The notes under the pieces are model-generated. The model did no database searches, was not told the origin of the DNA, and worked only from the letters and a program-made list of their open reading frames with translations. Source: Candidatus Ozemobacteraceae bacterium (GTDB lineage: Bacteria > Muiribacteriota > Ozemobacteria > Ozemobacterales > Ozemobacteraceae). From it: a stretch of DNA of 25,061 nt. Positions within the stretch are counted from its first letter, which is position 1. The number at the start of each line of letters is the position of its first letter. The stretch lies in NCBI GenBank assembly GCA_035373905.1, contig DAOSOK010000054.1, positions 1 through 25,061 on the forward strand, given 5' to 3'. Of the stretch, positions 9,301 through 16,367 are shown piece by piece. A program made the position numbers and the translations under genes.

Positions 9301-9824
9301 AGGACTCCGGCGAGCCGCTTCCGCACGGCAAGCCCGGCATGCTGCTCGTGCGCGGCCCCAACGTCATGAAGGGGTATATCGGCCGCGAGGATCTGACGGC
9401 GAAGGCGATCCGCGACGGCTGGTATGTGACGGGCGACATCGCCGTCATGGACGAGAACGGCTTCGTGCGCATCACCGACCGCCTCTCGCGCTTCTCGAAG
9501 ATCGGCGGTGAGATGGTTCCCCACGGCCGCGTCGAAGAGGCGCTCCAGGCTGCATCCGGCCTCGACGTGATGACGTTCGCCGTGACGGCGATACCGGACG
9601 AGCGCAAGGGCGAGCGCCTGGCCGTGCTTCACACACTCGACGAGAGCCGCGTTCCCGGCATTCTCGAACAAATGACGGCGAGCGGCCTTCCCAACCTCTT
9701 CATTCCGCGCCGTGACAGCTTCGTCCGCGTCGACAAACTGCCCATGCTCGGAACCGGCAAGCTCGACCTTCGCGCGATCCGCCAGATCGCCCAGGAAAAA
9801 CTCGGCCCGGCCAGTCCCGCCTGA
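6363..9824 (+). CDS. aas: LplT-Aas fusion: lysophospholipid transporter / acylglycerophosphoethanolamine acyltransferase / acyl-ACP synthetase
   Basis: The single 1153-residue protein joins three activities. Residues about 10-425 form an MFS carrier like LplT, which flips lysophospholipids inward (LLLAEFLGAFNDHAWKM, then PAGPIADRFSKR). Residues about 430-620 form a PlsC-type acyltransferase with the HX4D motif at H456-D461 and a downstream FPEGEVTRTG. Residues about 640-1153 form an AMP-dependent acyl-ACP synthetase with FSSGSTGEPKG at 797-807, GYGATE at 934-939 and a C-terminal lysine-containing tail. E. coli encodes LplT and Aas as two adjacent genes; the fused form is known in other bacteria. 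The job is to reacylate 2-acyl-lysophosphatidylethanolamine, for example that left by lipoprotein acylation. An AT-rich patch of coding sequence (about 7638-7668) falls at the LplT/PlsC junction. The gene is monocistronic, and its stop is 9 nt from the convergent neighbour's stop. Confidence 0.92.
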   Translation: MSDHQTVVPTPSTSSPLTGLLLAEFLGAFNDHAWKMVVALLSIRAATAGLAPGSAAFETASQSQATIAFVVYTLPLAVFSLPAGPIADRFSKRTVIVWLKLFEVLVLLGGTVSLAMGGSIWPLFAALGLMSFQSALYSPSKYGIIPELVPHEKLAHANGLLEMWTFLAIIVGTALGGFLLDASGSSPWIAGAVLTLCATGGWFASMSIPKVQPATLESVGVVESVRDAWSILSGDRVLRLSVMGSILFWGIVSLLGQDILVYAKGITAGSSNSDTLSGLPMALYGIGVAAGSMLAARLSGPKVEYGLIPLGSVGIAAFTVLFGLFGPGIAGTLLVMAILGVSSGLILVPLDSIMQWRSPAHRRGAVIALANVFIFGGTVAGSLGAGLLANTGFDAREIILCTALLTTGGTLWALWLLPDFLLRLVIVITTNIFYRLTIVGSVNVPREGGALLVSNHVSFIDGFLVIASTDRPVRFIVDEIYYNHWLLNPFMRALHVIPVSGTGGLRVVLKALRDAGTSLDEGELVCIFPEGEVTRTGMMLPFRRGLERIIKGRTAPIIPIHLDRVWGSVYSRSGGRFLTKIPERYPHPITVAFGTPLPAETRVAQVRQIVMEMGTAAWEHRREDARPLHHYAIRTLRTRPWRFAAGDINTWHTSRIEALASIIALSRALRPHWEGQKNVGLLLPTTPAGAWTNVAAALGGRVSVNLNWTAGPTGMASAARQAGLKTVLTSRAFLEKAAIDLPDTVQPLYLEDIAADITRFDRLSALALALTAPIRLLERIAGAERTPDVDETATIIFSSGSTGEPKGVMLSHWNIGSNVDGVAQVLTVDSSDTLLGVLPLFHSFGTMSMWFALRTGIGLVFHPNPLDSVAIGGLVEKFGATMLIATPTFLQIYMRRCTPGQLGSLRIVLTGAERLPDKVANAFEEKFGIRPIEGYGATECAPAITVSTLDFRGRGIYQFGSRRGFVGHPVPGLSIRVVDQDSGEPLPHGKPGMLLVRGPNVMKGYIGREDLTAKAIRDGWYVTGDIAVMDENGFVRITDRLSRFSKIGGEMVPHGRVEEALQAASGLDVMTFAVTAIPDERKGERLAVLHTLDESRVPGILEQMTASGLPNLFIPRRDSFVRVDKLPMLGTGKLDLRAIRQIAQEKLGPASPA

Positions 9825-9833
9825 GGCGGTCCT

Positions 9834-10454
9834 TCACTTCGACAGGTTTTCCAGGACCTTGTCGGCAAGCTCGGGATACAGGGTATAAAGGCAGTTCGGA
9901 CAGATTCCGTGTGAGACGGTGTCCGTGATCGCCGCCGCAAGACCTTTTGTGAGCGGCGTCCACTCGTCCTTGTCGATCTTCAGCCGCACGCACCCCGCGC
10001 AGACGACGAGAATGGTTTCCCGGTCGGCGGCGTGTTTCTGGAGCAGTTCCACGATGCCGTCGACGTTCGCCCCGATTTCCTGTTCGAGACCGAGATCGAT
10101 GACGATGCCGCGCACCCGCGAGATCTTCTTGCCGATCGTGTCGATGATGACGCCCCGGTCCATGTACCGGTGATACCGATTTTCAAAGTCGCGGATCCGG
10201 TAATCGGTCTGATAGATGCTCTTTCGGCCGGTCAGCAGGTCCGTCATCGCATCCATCGTCTTCTGGTAATCCTCGGGATGCAGAATGTCGGTGAACGCCT
10301 GATACCCCTTCCCCGCGAAATCCTCGACGCGGTACCCAAGCGCCGTCACCTTCAGGTCGTTGAACTCGACCCTGTCGTGAATGACGTCCCACTCCCACCA
10401 CGCGAATGGCGAGTGGTGCATGATGACATCGGTCAGCAACGCATCTCTATCCAT
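9834..10454 (-). CDS. PAS-domain protein with C-terminal four-cysteine module
   Basis: The protein has 206 residues. Residues about 10-120 form a PAS fold of the PAS_3 type (HHSPFAWWEWDVIHDRVEF, GYRVEDFAGKG, LHPEDY). It is followed by a segment with CAGC (C152/C155), then KDEWTPL, then HGICPNCLYTLYPEL (C185/C188). This CxxC...HGICPxC...LYPEL arrangement is a recurrent C-terminal module of PAS sensor proteins and probably binds a metal. There is no kinase or other output domain. The gene lies 34 nt after the PLP-enzyme gene and on the same strand as motA and motB, so it may be the last gene of that operon. A role in signalling to motility is inference from position only. Confidence 0.75.
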   Translation of the reverse strand: MDRDALLTDVIMHHSPFAWWEWDVIHDRVEFNDLKVTALGYRVEDFAGKGYQAFTDILHPEDYQKTMDAMTDLLTGRKSIYQTDYRIRDFENRYHRYMDRGVIIDTIGKKISRVRGIVIDLGLEQEIGANVDGIVELLQKHAADRETILVVCAGCVRLKIDKDEWTPLTKGLAAAITDTVSHGICPNCLYTLYPELADKVLENLSK

Positions 10455-10488
10455 ATATCATTCCATCCGATGCGGGATTCGCGCCATA

Positions 10489-11637
10489 TCAGCCTACGAG
10501 CGCGTCCAGGCGCGCAAAGAATTCCTCGATCTCGTCCGGTGTGTTGTAGAAATGCGGCGAAACCCTGAAGTATCCCTGGCGAGCCGAGATCTGAACGCCC
10601 ACCCCGCGAAGCTTCATCGCGGTATCCGATGCCGAAACGCCTTCGATCCGGAACGATGTGATGCCCGACGTCCCGGCCGCCGATGCCGTTTCCGCCTCGG
10701 GAAGCGCAAGTTCGAAGCCACGCCGAAGCGCGCCGCGCCGCACCAGCCGCGCGTTTTCTCGCACCAGATCTGCGGCCCGATCGATCCCGAAAGAGGCCAG
10801 CACCCGCAGAGATGCATGCAGGGTATGGATGCCGAGAGCCGAGAGCGTCCCCGTTTCGAATCGCAGCGCGCCTTCCTTGAAGTCGAGCCGCTGGTCGAAA
10901 AAGTCCTCCCACTGCCGCACCCCCTGCCATCCGATCAGGCCCGGCCGCAGCCGCTCCGCAAGCTCGGGCCGGCAGGCGACGAAACCGATCCCCTCGCCGG
11001 CCATCAGCCATTTGTGACCGCCCCCGGCCAGAAAGTCTATCCCCGACGCCGCCATGTCGAGCGGCAGAGCGCCCAGGTGCTGGATGCAGTCGACGCACAG
11101 CAATGCGCCGCGCTTTCGGCACGCGTCGGCAATCGCGGGCAGGTCGGCGACAAAGCCACTGAAAAACTGGACGGAACTGATCGACACGAGCCGCGTCCGT
11201 TCATTTATCGTATTCGCTATACTATCAACTGAAATCCGGCCCTCGACGGGCTCGACGCGCCTGAGTTCGACACCCAGCCGTTCGAGGTTCATCCAGGGGT
11301 AGACGTTGGCGGGGAACTCGACGCTCGGCAAAACGACGTTGTCGCCCGACCGCCAGTCGAGGCCCGACGAGAGAATCGACAGACCTTCCGAGACGTTGCG
11401 CGTGAAGGCGATGCCGTTCGCCGGCATCCGGAGCGCGCGGGCAAGCATGCCCCGCAGCTCCTCGATCAACGCCCCGGTGCGCTCCCAGTGTTTCTCGCCT
11501 TCGATGGAAAGAGACTCGATATACCGCTCGGCCGCGTCCCGCCCGTAGGATGGCAAAGGGCCGACGGCGGCATGATTCAGGTAGATCCACTTCTCGGTGA
11601 CCGGGAACAGCCGCCGGCGTTCATCGCTGTTCAGCAT
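10489..11637 (-). CDS. Class V aminotransferase-fold PLP-dependent enzyme
   Basis: The protein has 382 residues with the fold-type I class V pattern: YLNHAAVGPLP near the N-terminus, VSISSVQFFSGFVADL, CVDCIQHLGA with D183 to hold the pyridine nitrogen, GGGHKW with K209 as the Schiff-base lysine, and FRVSPHFYNTPDEIEEF near the C-terminus. The segment where SufS/IscS-type desulfurases carry their active-site cysteine reads ISARQGYFRVS, with no Cys. A cysteine desulfurase role is therefore unlikely, and a lyase, epimerase-like or selenocysteine-lyase-unrelated activity is more plausible. The substrate is unknown. The ATG at 11637 is preferred to the in-frame ATG at 11676 because it starts at the family's usual N-terminus and lies 13 nt past the motB stop rather than inside it. 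Co-transcription with motAB is likely. Confidence 0.8.
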   Translation of the reverse strand: MLNSDERRRLFPVTEKWIYLNHAAVGPLPSYGRDAAERYIESLSIEGEKHWERTGALIEELRGMLARALRMPANGIAFTRNVSEGLSILSSGLDWRSGDNVVLPSVEFPANVYPWMNLERLGVELRRVEPVEGRISVDSIANTINERTRLVSISSVQFFSGFVADLPAIADACRKRGALLCVDCIQHLGALPLDMAASGIDFLAGGGHKWLMAGEGIGFVACRPELAERLRPGLIGWQGVRQWEDFFDQRLDFKEGALRFETGTLSALGIHTLHASLRVLASFGIDRAADLVRENARLVRRGALRRGFELALPEAETASAAGTSGITSFRIEGVSASDTAMKLRGVGVQISARQGYFRVSPHFYNTPDEIEEFFARLDALVG

Positions 11638-11650
11638 CTGGCGGTTCCGG

Positions 11651-12421
11651 TCATTCCCCGAAGACTTCGCTCGCATCCCCGTAGAAGGGCACTTTTCGTT
11701 TCACGATGACCGAGATGTGCCGGTTCGCATAGGAGAGGGGATCGAGCTTCTCGATCAACTTCTGATCGGCGCAGCCTCGGATCTCCATGATCTGGCCCTT
11801 GGGAACGCCGTTCTGTTCGAGGAGGATACGGGCCATGTTCGCACGTTCGGTCGAGAGTTCCCAGTTCGACTCCCCGTTCGGTCCCTGGTAAGGAACGCTG
11901 TTGGTATGTCCCTCGATGGCCAGCCGGTTCGGCATGTCGCGGACGATACCCGCAAGGTGCGTCAGCATCTGCTTCACGTGAGGGGTGAACCGCTCGTTGA
12001 TCGTCCCAAACAGGCTGGCCTGCTGGTTGTCGACGAGATCGATGCGGATCTCCTCCTCGTTGATGCTCATCCGGACATTCGTCGAATAGCCGGGCATGCT
12101 TTTCAGCTCGGTCTTGAGCCCCGCGATATTCTTTGCGTCCTTGAGAGGACGGGGCTTGGGCATGGAAATCGGGTTGGTGACGTTCGGCCACGCCACGTTG
12201 AACGGCACGGGATACGTTTTCGGCTTGAAACCGTTGAAAAAGAGAAGGTCAGCCGTCGAGCTGAGCGGCGTCTTGAAAAAATCCTCGATGACTTTCTTGG
12301 AGTTCGGGTTGAGACCGATGACCCACATCACGAGGAAGAACGCCATCATGGCAGTGATGAAGTCGGCATACGCCACCTTCCAGGTACCGCCATGATGACC
12401 GCCGCCATGCTTTCTGGCCAT
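11651..12421 (-). CDS. motB: Flagellar stator protein MotB
   Basis: The protein has 256 residues. A basic His/Gly-rich N-terminus leads into one membrane helix (about 16-36) carrying Asp20 in VAYADFITAMMAFFLVMWVIG, the counterpart of the proton-conducting Asp32 of E. coli MotB. A linker leads to an OmpA-like peptidoglycan-binding domain (about 115-245) with LAIEGHTNSVP and ELSTERANMARILL. It anchors the MotA/MotB ion channel to the cell wall and powers flagellar rotation. A strong AGGAGGA (12428-12434) sits 6 nt before the ATG, and motA ends 35 nt upstream. Whether the coupling ion is H+ or Na+ cannot be read with certainty. Confidence 0.93.
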   Translation of the reverse strand: MARKHGGGHHGGTWKVAYADFITAMMAFFLVMWVIGLNPNSKKVIEDFFKTPLSSTADLLFFNGFKPKTYPVPFNVAWPNVTNPISMPKPRPLKDAKNIAGLKTELKSMPGYSTNVRMSINEEEIRIDLVDNQQASLFGTINERFTPHVKQMLTHLAGIVRDMPNRLAIEGHTNSVPYQGPNGESNWELSTERANMARILLEQNGVPKGQIMEIRGCADQKLIEKLDPLSYANRHISVIVKRKVPFYGDASEVFGE

Positions 12422-12456
12422 GGTTATTCCTCCTGTCGTGTGCCTTCAGATCAGGC

Positions 12457-13320
12457 TCAGCCGCCCGTTCCCTTTGCGGAGAGGAACTTCTCAGTCTCCT
12501 CGAAGGTCGACCGGTACCGGGGTGGCACATGCCGCCGGGCGATTTCGATGCAGATCTTCGCGGCATATCCGCGGGAAAACGCATCGAGAGAATATCGAAT
12601 AACCGCCATGTATGCTTCCGCATCCTTGACCTGGTTTTCGAGCGCTTTCGCGATCGGGTTGCAAACGCCGTAGGCAAGCAGAATGCCGAGGAACGTTCCG
12701 ACGAGTGCCGCCGCCACCTTGAAGCCGATCTGCTCGGGCGGGCCGTTGATCGCCTGCATCGTGATGACGATTCCGAGAACGGCCGCCACGATGCCGAATC
12801 CTGGCAAGCTGTCGCCCGCCGTCGCGAAAATGCTCGATGGAATCAGCTCCTCTTCCGCAACGACATCGAGATCGTCGATCATGATTCGCTCGATCTCGTT
12901 GTCGGCAATACCGCCCGTCACGATCATGCGAAGCGAATCACAGATGAATTCGACCGCGTGATGGTTCGCCATGATGTTGGGGAAGCGCTTGAAGATTTCG
13001 CTGTTGGTGGGGTTGTCGATGTGGCCTTCGAGTGCGAGAATGCCTTCGCGCCTCGCCAGGTCGAACAGGGCATACAGCATTTCCATCAATTCTCGATATT
13101 TTGCCTTGTCGAAGACCTTCGGTTTCAGCAGGCTTATGACGCCCGCCACAGCCGACTTCACTCCGCCGAATCCGCTGCCGATGACGATGGCTCCGAACAT
13201 GGATCCGCCAATGATGATGAATTCAGCGACCTGCATGAGGGGGCCGAGCTTCCCGCCGGCCTCCAGATACCCCGTTATTATGGACCCGAAGACGATCAAA
13301 AATCCGACAATGAATGGCAT
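12457..13320 (-). CDS. motA: Flagellar stator protein MotA
   Basis: The protein has 287 residues, close to the family's usual length, with four hydrophobic segments. The functional residues of E. coli MotA are conserved at identical positions: R90 and E98 in the cytoplasmic loop (LARREGILALEGHIDNP), P173 in SLPGFGIVAAVLG and P222 in GVCNPIAKAL. R90 and E98 contact the rotor protein FliG, and the prolines are needed for torque generation. It forms the pentameric half of the stator with MotB, encoded immediately downstream. An AAGGACGAG-like ribosome-binding stretch precedes the ATG. The roughly 300 bp before it contain inverted repeats that may be regulatory. Confidence 0.94.
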   Translation of the reverse strand: MPFIVGFLIVFGSIITGYLEAGGKLGPLMQVAEFIIIGGSMFGAIVIGSGFGGVKSAVAGVISLLKPKVFDKAKYRELMEMLYALFDLARREGILALEGHIDNPTNSEIFKRFPNIMANHHAVEFICDSLRMIVTGGIADNEIERIMIDDLDVVAEEELIPSSIFATAGDSLPGFGIVAAVLGIVITMQAINGPPEQIGFKVAAALVGTFLGILLAYGVCNPIAKALENQVKDAEAYMAVIRYSLDAFSRGYAAKICIEIARRHVPPRYRSTFEETEKFLSAKGTGG

Positions 13321-13616
13321 GCAGTCTCGTCCTTGTCTTCCAGCTTCCCGCGTTTCATACGCACGAGGGCAATTCTATCCTGTAAGGATATCGCACCCCC
13401 CGAAAACAAGTCACGCATTTCCTTCGGAGTCTTCGCCGGAACGTGCGACTCGCTTTCAGAGTATCCCACCTATACTTCGGTAAAATTCGAAATTTTCTGA
13501 AATACCGAACGAATATTTGCGTCGGCGGATTGTTCCAGCCGGACCCGACCCGCACGATGCGGGAAGTGGGCCGGCGGCGCCCGGATGGCGCAGTTCAGCC
13601 GGACCCGAGCGGCGGA
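13321..13616. other. Intergenic region upstream of motA with short repeats, no gene seen
   Basis: No credible gene is present. It contains a 15-bp perfect dyad, TATCCT-GTA-AGGATA (13376-13390), a larger inverted repeat (13476-13509), a small CCCGCA-CGA-TGCGGG hairpin (13549-13563) and two direct copies of CAGCCGGACCCGA (13536-13548 and 13596-13608) exactly 60 bp apart. I did not find a convincing sigma-28 or sigma-70 promoter for motA. Confidence 0.5.
13476..13509. repeat. 34-bp interrupted inverted repeat upstream of motA
   Basis: Arms TTCGGTA (13476-13482) and TACCGAA (13503-13509) flank an AT-rich core that is itself nearly palindromic around TTCGAA. It lies about 155 bp upstream of the motA start in an AT-rich pocket. 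An operator or an A/T-rich activator site is plausible. The function is not shown by the sequence. Confidence 0.5.
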
Positions 13617-14051
13617 TCACGGGCCGAGTTTCGAAATTTCGGCGGAAACCTGCTCGAGTTCCCTCTCGTGTTCCGCAAGGAAACGTTCGGCATGCACCCC
13701 GCTCCCTTTCGCGACCTCCCCAGCCCACCACTCGATCGATGCGTGCAAGCCACGTTCGATCTTTCGAAGCTCCTCGAGCACCAGCCCTACGGTCAGCCGG
13801 CCGATCATCTCGTCGGTATACCCCTCCCCCAACCCGGCTTCGGAATCGTGGTCATGGATGAATCGGTAATACGTTCCGCACTCCGGACAGACGCGGATCT
13901 GGTCGGCGCCGTAGATTCCCGCTCCCCCGACGATACGCAGCCTGCCAACCTCTTCGGGAAGCCGTTCGGTTCCGTGAAGAAGTTCCACCTTCTTGAATTC
14001 CGGAAGATGTCCACAGATGGAACATGTTTTCATCCCGTCATGATCCTGCAT
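13617..14051 (-). CDS. Small four-cysteine (zinc-ribbon-like) protein of unknown function
   Basis: The protein has 144 residues. CSIC (C10/C13) and CPEC (C55/C58) are separated by about 40 residues, the spacing of a zinc ribbon. The second pair is followed by GTYYRFIHDHDSEAGLGEGYTDE, which is rich in His and Asp. The last 55 residues (about 88-144) are predicted to be helical and charged (LVLEELRKIERGLHASIEWW). No family is recognised. The ATG at 14051 is chosen because GGAGGA lies 9 nt upstream; longer in-frame starts at 14069 and 14108 are possible. It is divergent from the hybrid kinase gene and 296 bp upstream of motA on the same strand, so it may or may not be in that operon. Confidence 0.65.
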   Translation of the reverse strand: MQDHDGMKTCSICGHLPEFKKVELLHGTERLPEEVGRLRIVGGAGIYGADQIRVCPECGTYYRFIHDHDSEAGLGEGYTDEMIGRLTVGLVLEELRKIERGLHASIEWWAGEVAKGSGVHAERFLAEHERELEQVSAEISKLGP

Positions 14052-14113
14052 GGTCTTTTCTCCTCCCATCGTCGGCGTTTTCGCAAACGATTCTTCATGA
14101 TATGGCACAATAT

Positions 14114-14182
14114 GCCGATAGGATACCCGTTCGGGACGTTTTGTCTGTCATACATGGTTGTATTGTATGATATAGTATCGGC
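14114..14182. promoter_or_regulatory. Divergent regulatory region with paired GCCGATA/TATCGGC motifs
   Basis: The divergent region between the four-cysteine gene and the hybrid kinase contains GCCGATA on the plus strand (14114-14120) and its inverse TATCGGC (14176-14182). The stretch between includes TATGATATAGTAT, a plausible -10 zone for the kinase. GCCGATA matches the sigma-28 -10 element, but no TAAA-type -35 lies at the right distance for either copy. The pair may instead be a spaced operator dyad. Confidence 0.3.
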
Positions 14183-14199
14183 AGATATGAGATGATGTC

Positions 14200-16281
14200 A
14201 TGAATGAAGAGAGAATGACGAAAGCCTGTCTTCTGCAGGAGATGCAGAAGCTTCGGCAGAGGATCGCGGAACTCGAACGGCAGCTTGCCGAATCATGCAG
14301 ACCGGTCCCGGCGGCTGCGCAACGCCCCACCGCCCCGTCAAGCCCGGATTCCACCAATCGGCAGACACGAACCGAAGACGACCTGAATCGCAGCGGAAAG
14401 TTGCTGGAATCGGCCCTGGCAAACACTTCAGACGCCGTTTTCATTTCCGATGCCGTCGGGAATTTCGTCGTGTTCAACGAAGCGTTCGCCTCCTATCACC
14501 GATTCAAGAGCAAGGAAGAATGTTCGAAACGCATTTCCGAATGCTTTGGCCGCTTCGAGGTGTTCTCAGCCGACGGAACGCCGATTTTTCCGGAAATGTG
14601 TGCAGTATCGAGGGCTCTCCGGGGTGAACGCGGTGAAAACGTCGAGTATACCCTCCGCCTGAAAAGCACCGGCGAAACCTGGACGGGAAGATACAATTTC
14701 AGTCCCATCCACTCTATCGACGGCCAGATCATCGGCTCGGTGGTCGTCGCACATGATATCACCTGGGAAAAACAGATCGCTGAAGTCCTGCGCGAAAGCG
14801 AGCAGCGGTTGGCCTTCCACACCGACAACTCTCCGCTGGGTATCATCGAATGGGACATGAATTTCGTCGTGACCCGCTGGTCCGGCGAATCCGAACGGAT
14901 CTTCGGCTGGAAAGCCTCTGAAATCCTCGGCAGGAAGATCATGGACCTCGACATGATTTTCGAGGATGACATTCCCCATGTCCGGAAAGTCTCTGAACGC
15001 CTCTCGAGCGGCGTTTCAAGGCACGTGTTCTCCTGCAACCGGAATTACACGAAAGACCGGAAGATCATCATCTGCGAGTGGTACAACTCCGTCCTGCTGA
15101 ACGATCATGGCAAGATGATCTCGGTCATGTCCCAGATTCTGGATATAACCGAGCGGAAGCACACGGAAGAAGCATTGAGACAGGCAACCGAGGATGTCCG
15201 GGAGCTTGCGAAAAATCTCCGCGAACTCGCCGCCGATTCCATCAAGACGGAACAGCGGGAACGCCGGCGGATCGCGGCCCTGCTTCACGATCATGTCCAG
15301 CAGCTTCTCGTCAGCGGCCAGATGCAGGTCGGCCTGCTCCGCCGAAACGCCAACCATCAAAACGGCGCCACGCTCGCAATTCTCGAAAGCACGCTGAAAG
15401 AGGCCCTCACGGCGACGACCACGCTGACGATCGAACTGTCCCCCCCCGTTCTCGGCAAGCCCGACATGAACGCCGCCTTTTCCTGGCTGGCCAGGTATAT
15501 GGAAGAAAAGCATTGCTTCAAAATGCATCTCGTTTCGGAAGCAAAACGCGAACCGGCATCATTCGAAGAACGGACGTTCCTGTTCGAATCCGTTCGCGAA
15601 CTGATGCTGAACGTTTTGAAACATGCGGGAGTCCGGGAGGCACGACTGGTCATTCCCGTCGAACACGACAACCGGTTTACGGTCATCGTGGAGGACGACG
15701 GACGGGGATTCGCACCGGATTCGATCAAACCCGGCACAAGAAAGGGATTCGGGTTGTTCTCCATCGGCGAGCGCCTTCTGCACCTTGGAGGAACGATTCT
15801 CATAGACAGCGCTCCCGGACATGGTGCGAAGATCACGATCTCCATCCCGCTGAAAAATGGAGAAACCGCCAACGGCTGTCAAAGCCCGGCGGTTGAGGCG
15901 AAATTCGATCCGATCCGCGTTCTCCTGGCCGACGATCACAAGATGATCCGTCAGGGATTAACCATCCTACTCCAGGCGGAAGCCGACATCGAGGTGATCG
16001 GGGAAGCGGAAAACGGCATCGAGGCGATCGAGAAGGCTCATCTCCTTCAGCCCGACGTCGTCATCCTCGACGTGAACATGCCCGAGATGGACGGCATCCA
16101 GGCCGCCTCCCGCATCGCGAAGGAGATGCCCGCCGTCAAGGTCATCGCCCTCTCCGTCTACGCGGAAGAGCATGCCGCCGACGTCATGCGCAGCGCAGGA
16201 GCGATCGCATACATCCCCAAGGGCAGCACGCTGGAACACCTGTTCGCCGCCATTCGCTCCTGTCAGAAAAACGTCTTTTGA
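14200..16281 (+). CDS. PAS-PAS hybrid sensor histidine kinase (HisKA_3) with C-terminal receiver
   Basis: The protein has 693 residues and no membrane segments, so it should be cytoplasmic. A short coiled coil (about 8-32) is followed by PAS1 (about 65-190) and PAS2 (about 200-320, ending LDITERK). A HisKA_3 dimerisation region comes next, with QRERRRIAALLHDHVQQLL and H363 the likely phosphoacceptor. The HATPase domain has the N box at N471 and DDGRGF at 499-504. The C-terminal receiver (about 572-690) has ADDH at the acidic pocket and D624 as the phosphoacceptor. This kinase class (NarX/DegS/DesK type) normally pairs with NarL-type regulators. The fused receiver looks NarL-like, but the chain stops before any HTH. 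A NarL-type regulator and a lone receiver are encoded just downstream. The start at 14200 has only a weak ribosome-binding site; 14215 is an alternative. Confidence 0.9.
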   Translation: MNEERMTKACLLQEMQKLRQRIAELERQLAESCRPVPAAAQRPTAPSSPDSTNRQTRTEDDLNRSGKLLESALANTSDAVFISDAVGNFVVFNEAFASYHRFKSKEECSKRISECFGRFEVFSADGTPIFPEMCAVSRALRGERGENVEYTLRLKSTGETWTGRYNFSPIHSIDGQIIGSVVVAHDITWEKQIAEVLRESEQRLAFHTDNSPLGIIEWDMNFVVTRWSGESERIFGWKASEILGRKIMDLDMIFEDDIPHVRKVSERLSSGVSRHVFSCNRNYTKDRKIIICEWYNSVLLNDHGKMISVMSQILDITERKHTEEALRQATEDVRELAKNLRELAADSIKTEQRERRRIAALLHDHVQQLLVSGQMQVGLLRRNANHQNGATLAILESTLKEALTATTTLTIELSPPVLGKPDMNAAFSWLARYMEEKHCFKMHLVSEAKREPASFEERTFLFESVRELMLNVLKHAGVREARLVIPVEHDNRFTVIVEDDGRGFAPDSIKPGTRKGFGLFSIGERLLHLGGTILIDSAPGHGAKITISIPLKNGETANGCQSPAVEAKFDPIRVLLADDHKMIRQGLTILLQAEADIEVIGEAENGIEAIEKAHLLQPDVVILDVNMPEMDGIQAASRIAKEMPAVKVIALSVYAEEHAADVMRSAGAIAYIPKGSTLEHLFAAIRSCQKNVF

Positions 16282-16367
16282 GCGATGCCGCGGAGCGTTC
16301 GGGCGCCGACCTAGCCCTCCAGGCGCTCACAAGGAACACGACAATCACTTGCATACTCGATACCGCT

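Noticed and set aside
7427..9511. Long open frame of 694 codons on the plus strand inside the LplT-Aas gene, and a 580-codon frame on the opposite strand (7524-9266)
   Set aside because: Both are rich in Arg/Pro or Asp/Gly from GC-biased third positions, match no family, and lie entirely within a strongly recognised gene.
9837..9846. CTTCGACAGG as a second copy of the twin-hairpin repeat
   Set aside because: It lacks the partner arm and stems, and it lies in the coding end of the PAS protein gene, so it is probably chance.
10489..11637. Cysteine desulfurase (SufS/NifS) identity for the PLP enzyme
   Set aside because: The active-site cysteine is missing in the expected C-terminal loop, and no Fe-S assembly genes are nearby.
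14106..14121. Sigma-54 or sigma-28 promoter upstream of the hybrid kinase
   Set aside because: TGGCAC is followed by AATATGCCG rather than N5-TTGC, and GCCGATAG has no TAAA-type -35 at the right distance.
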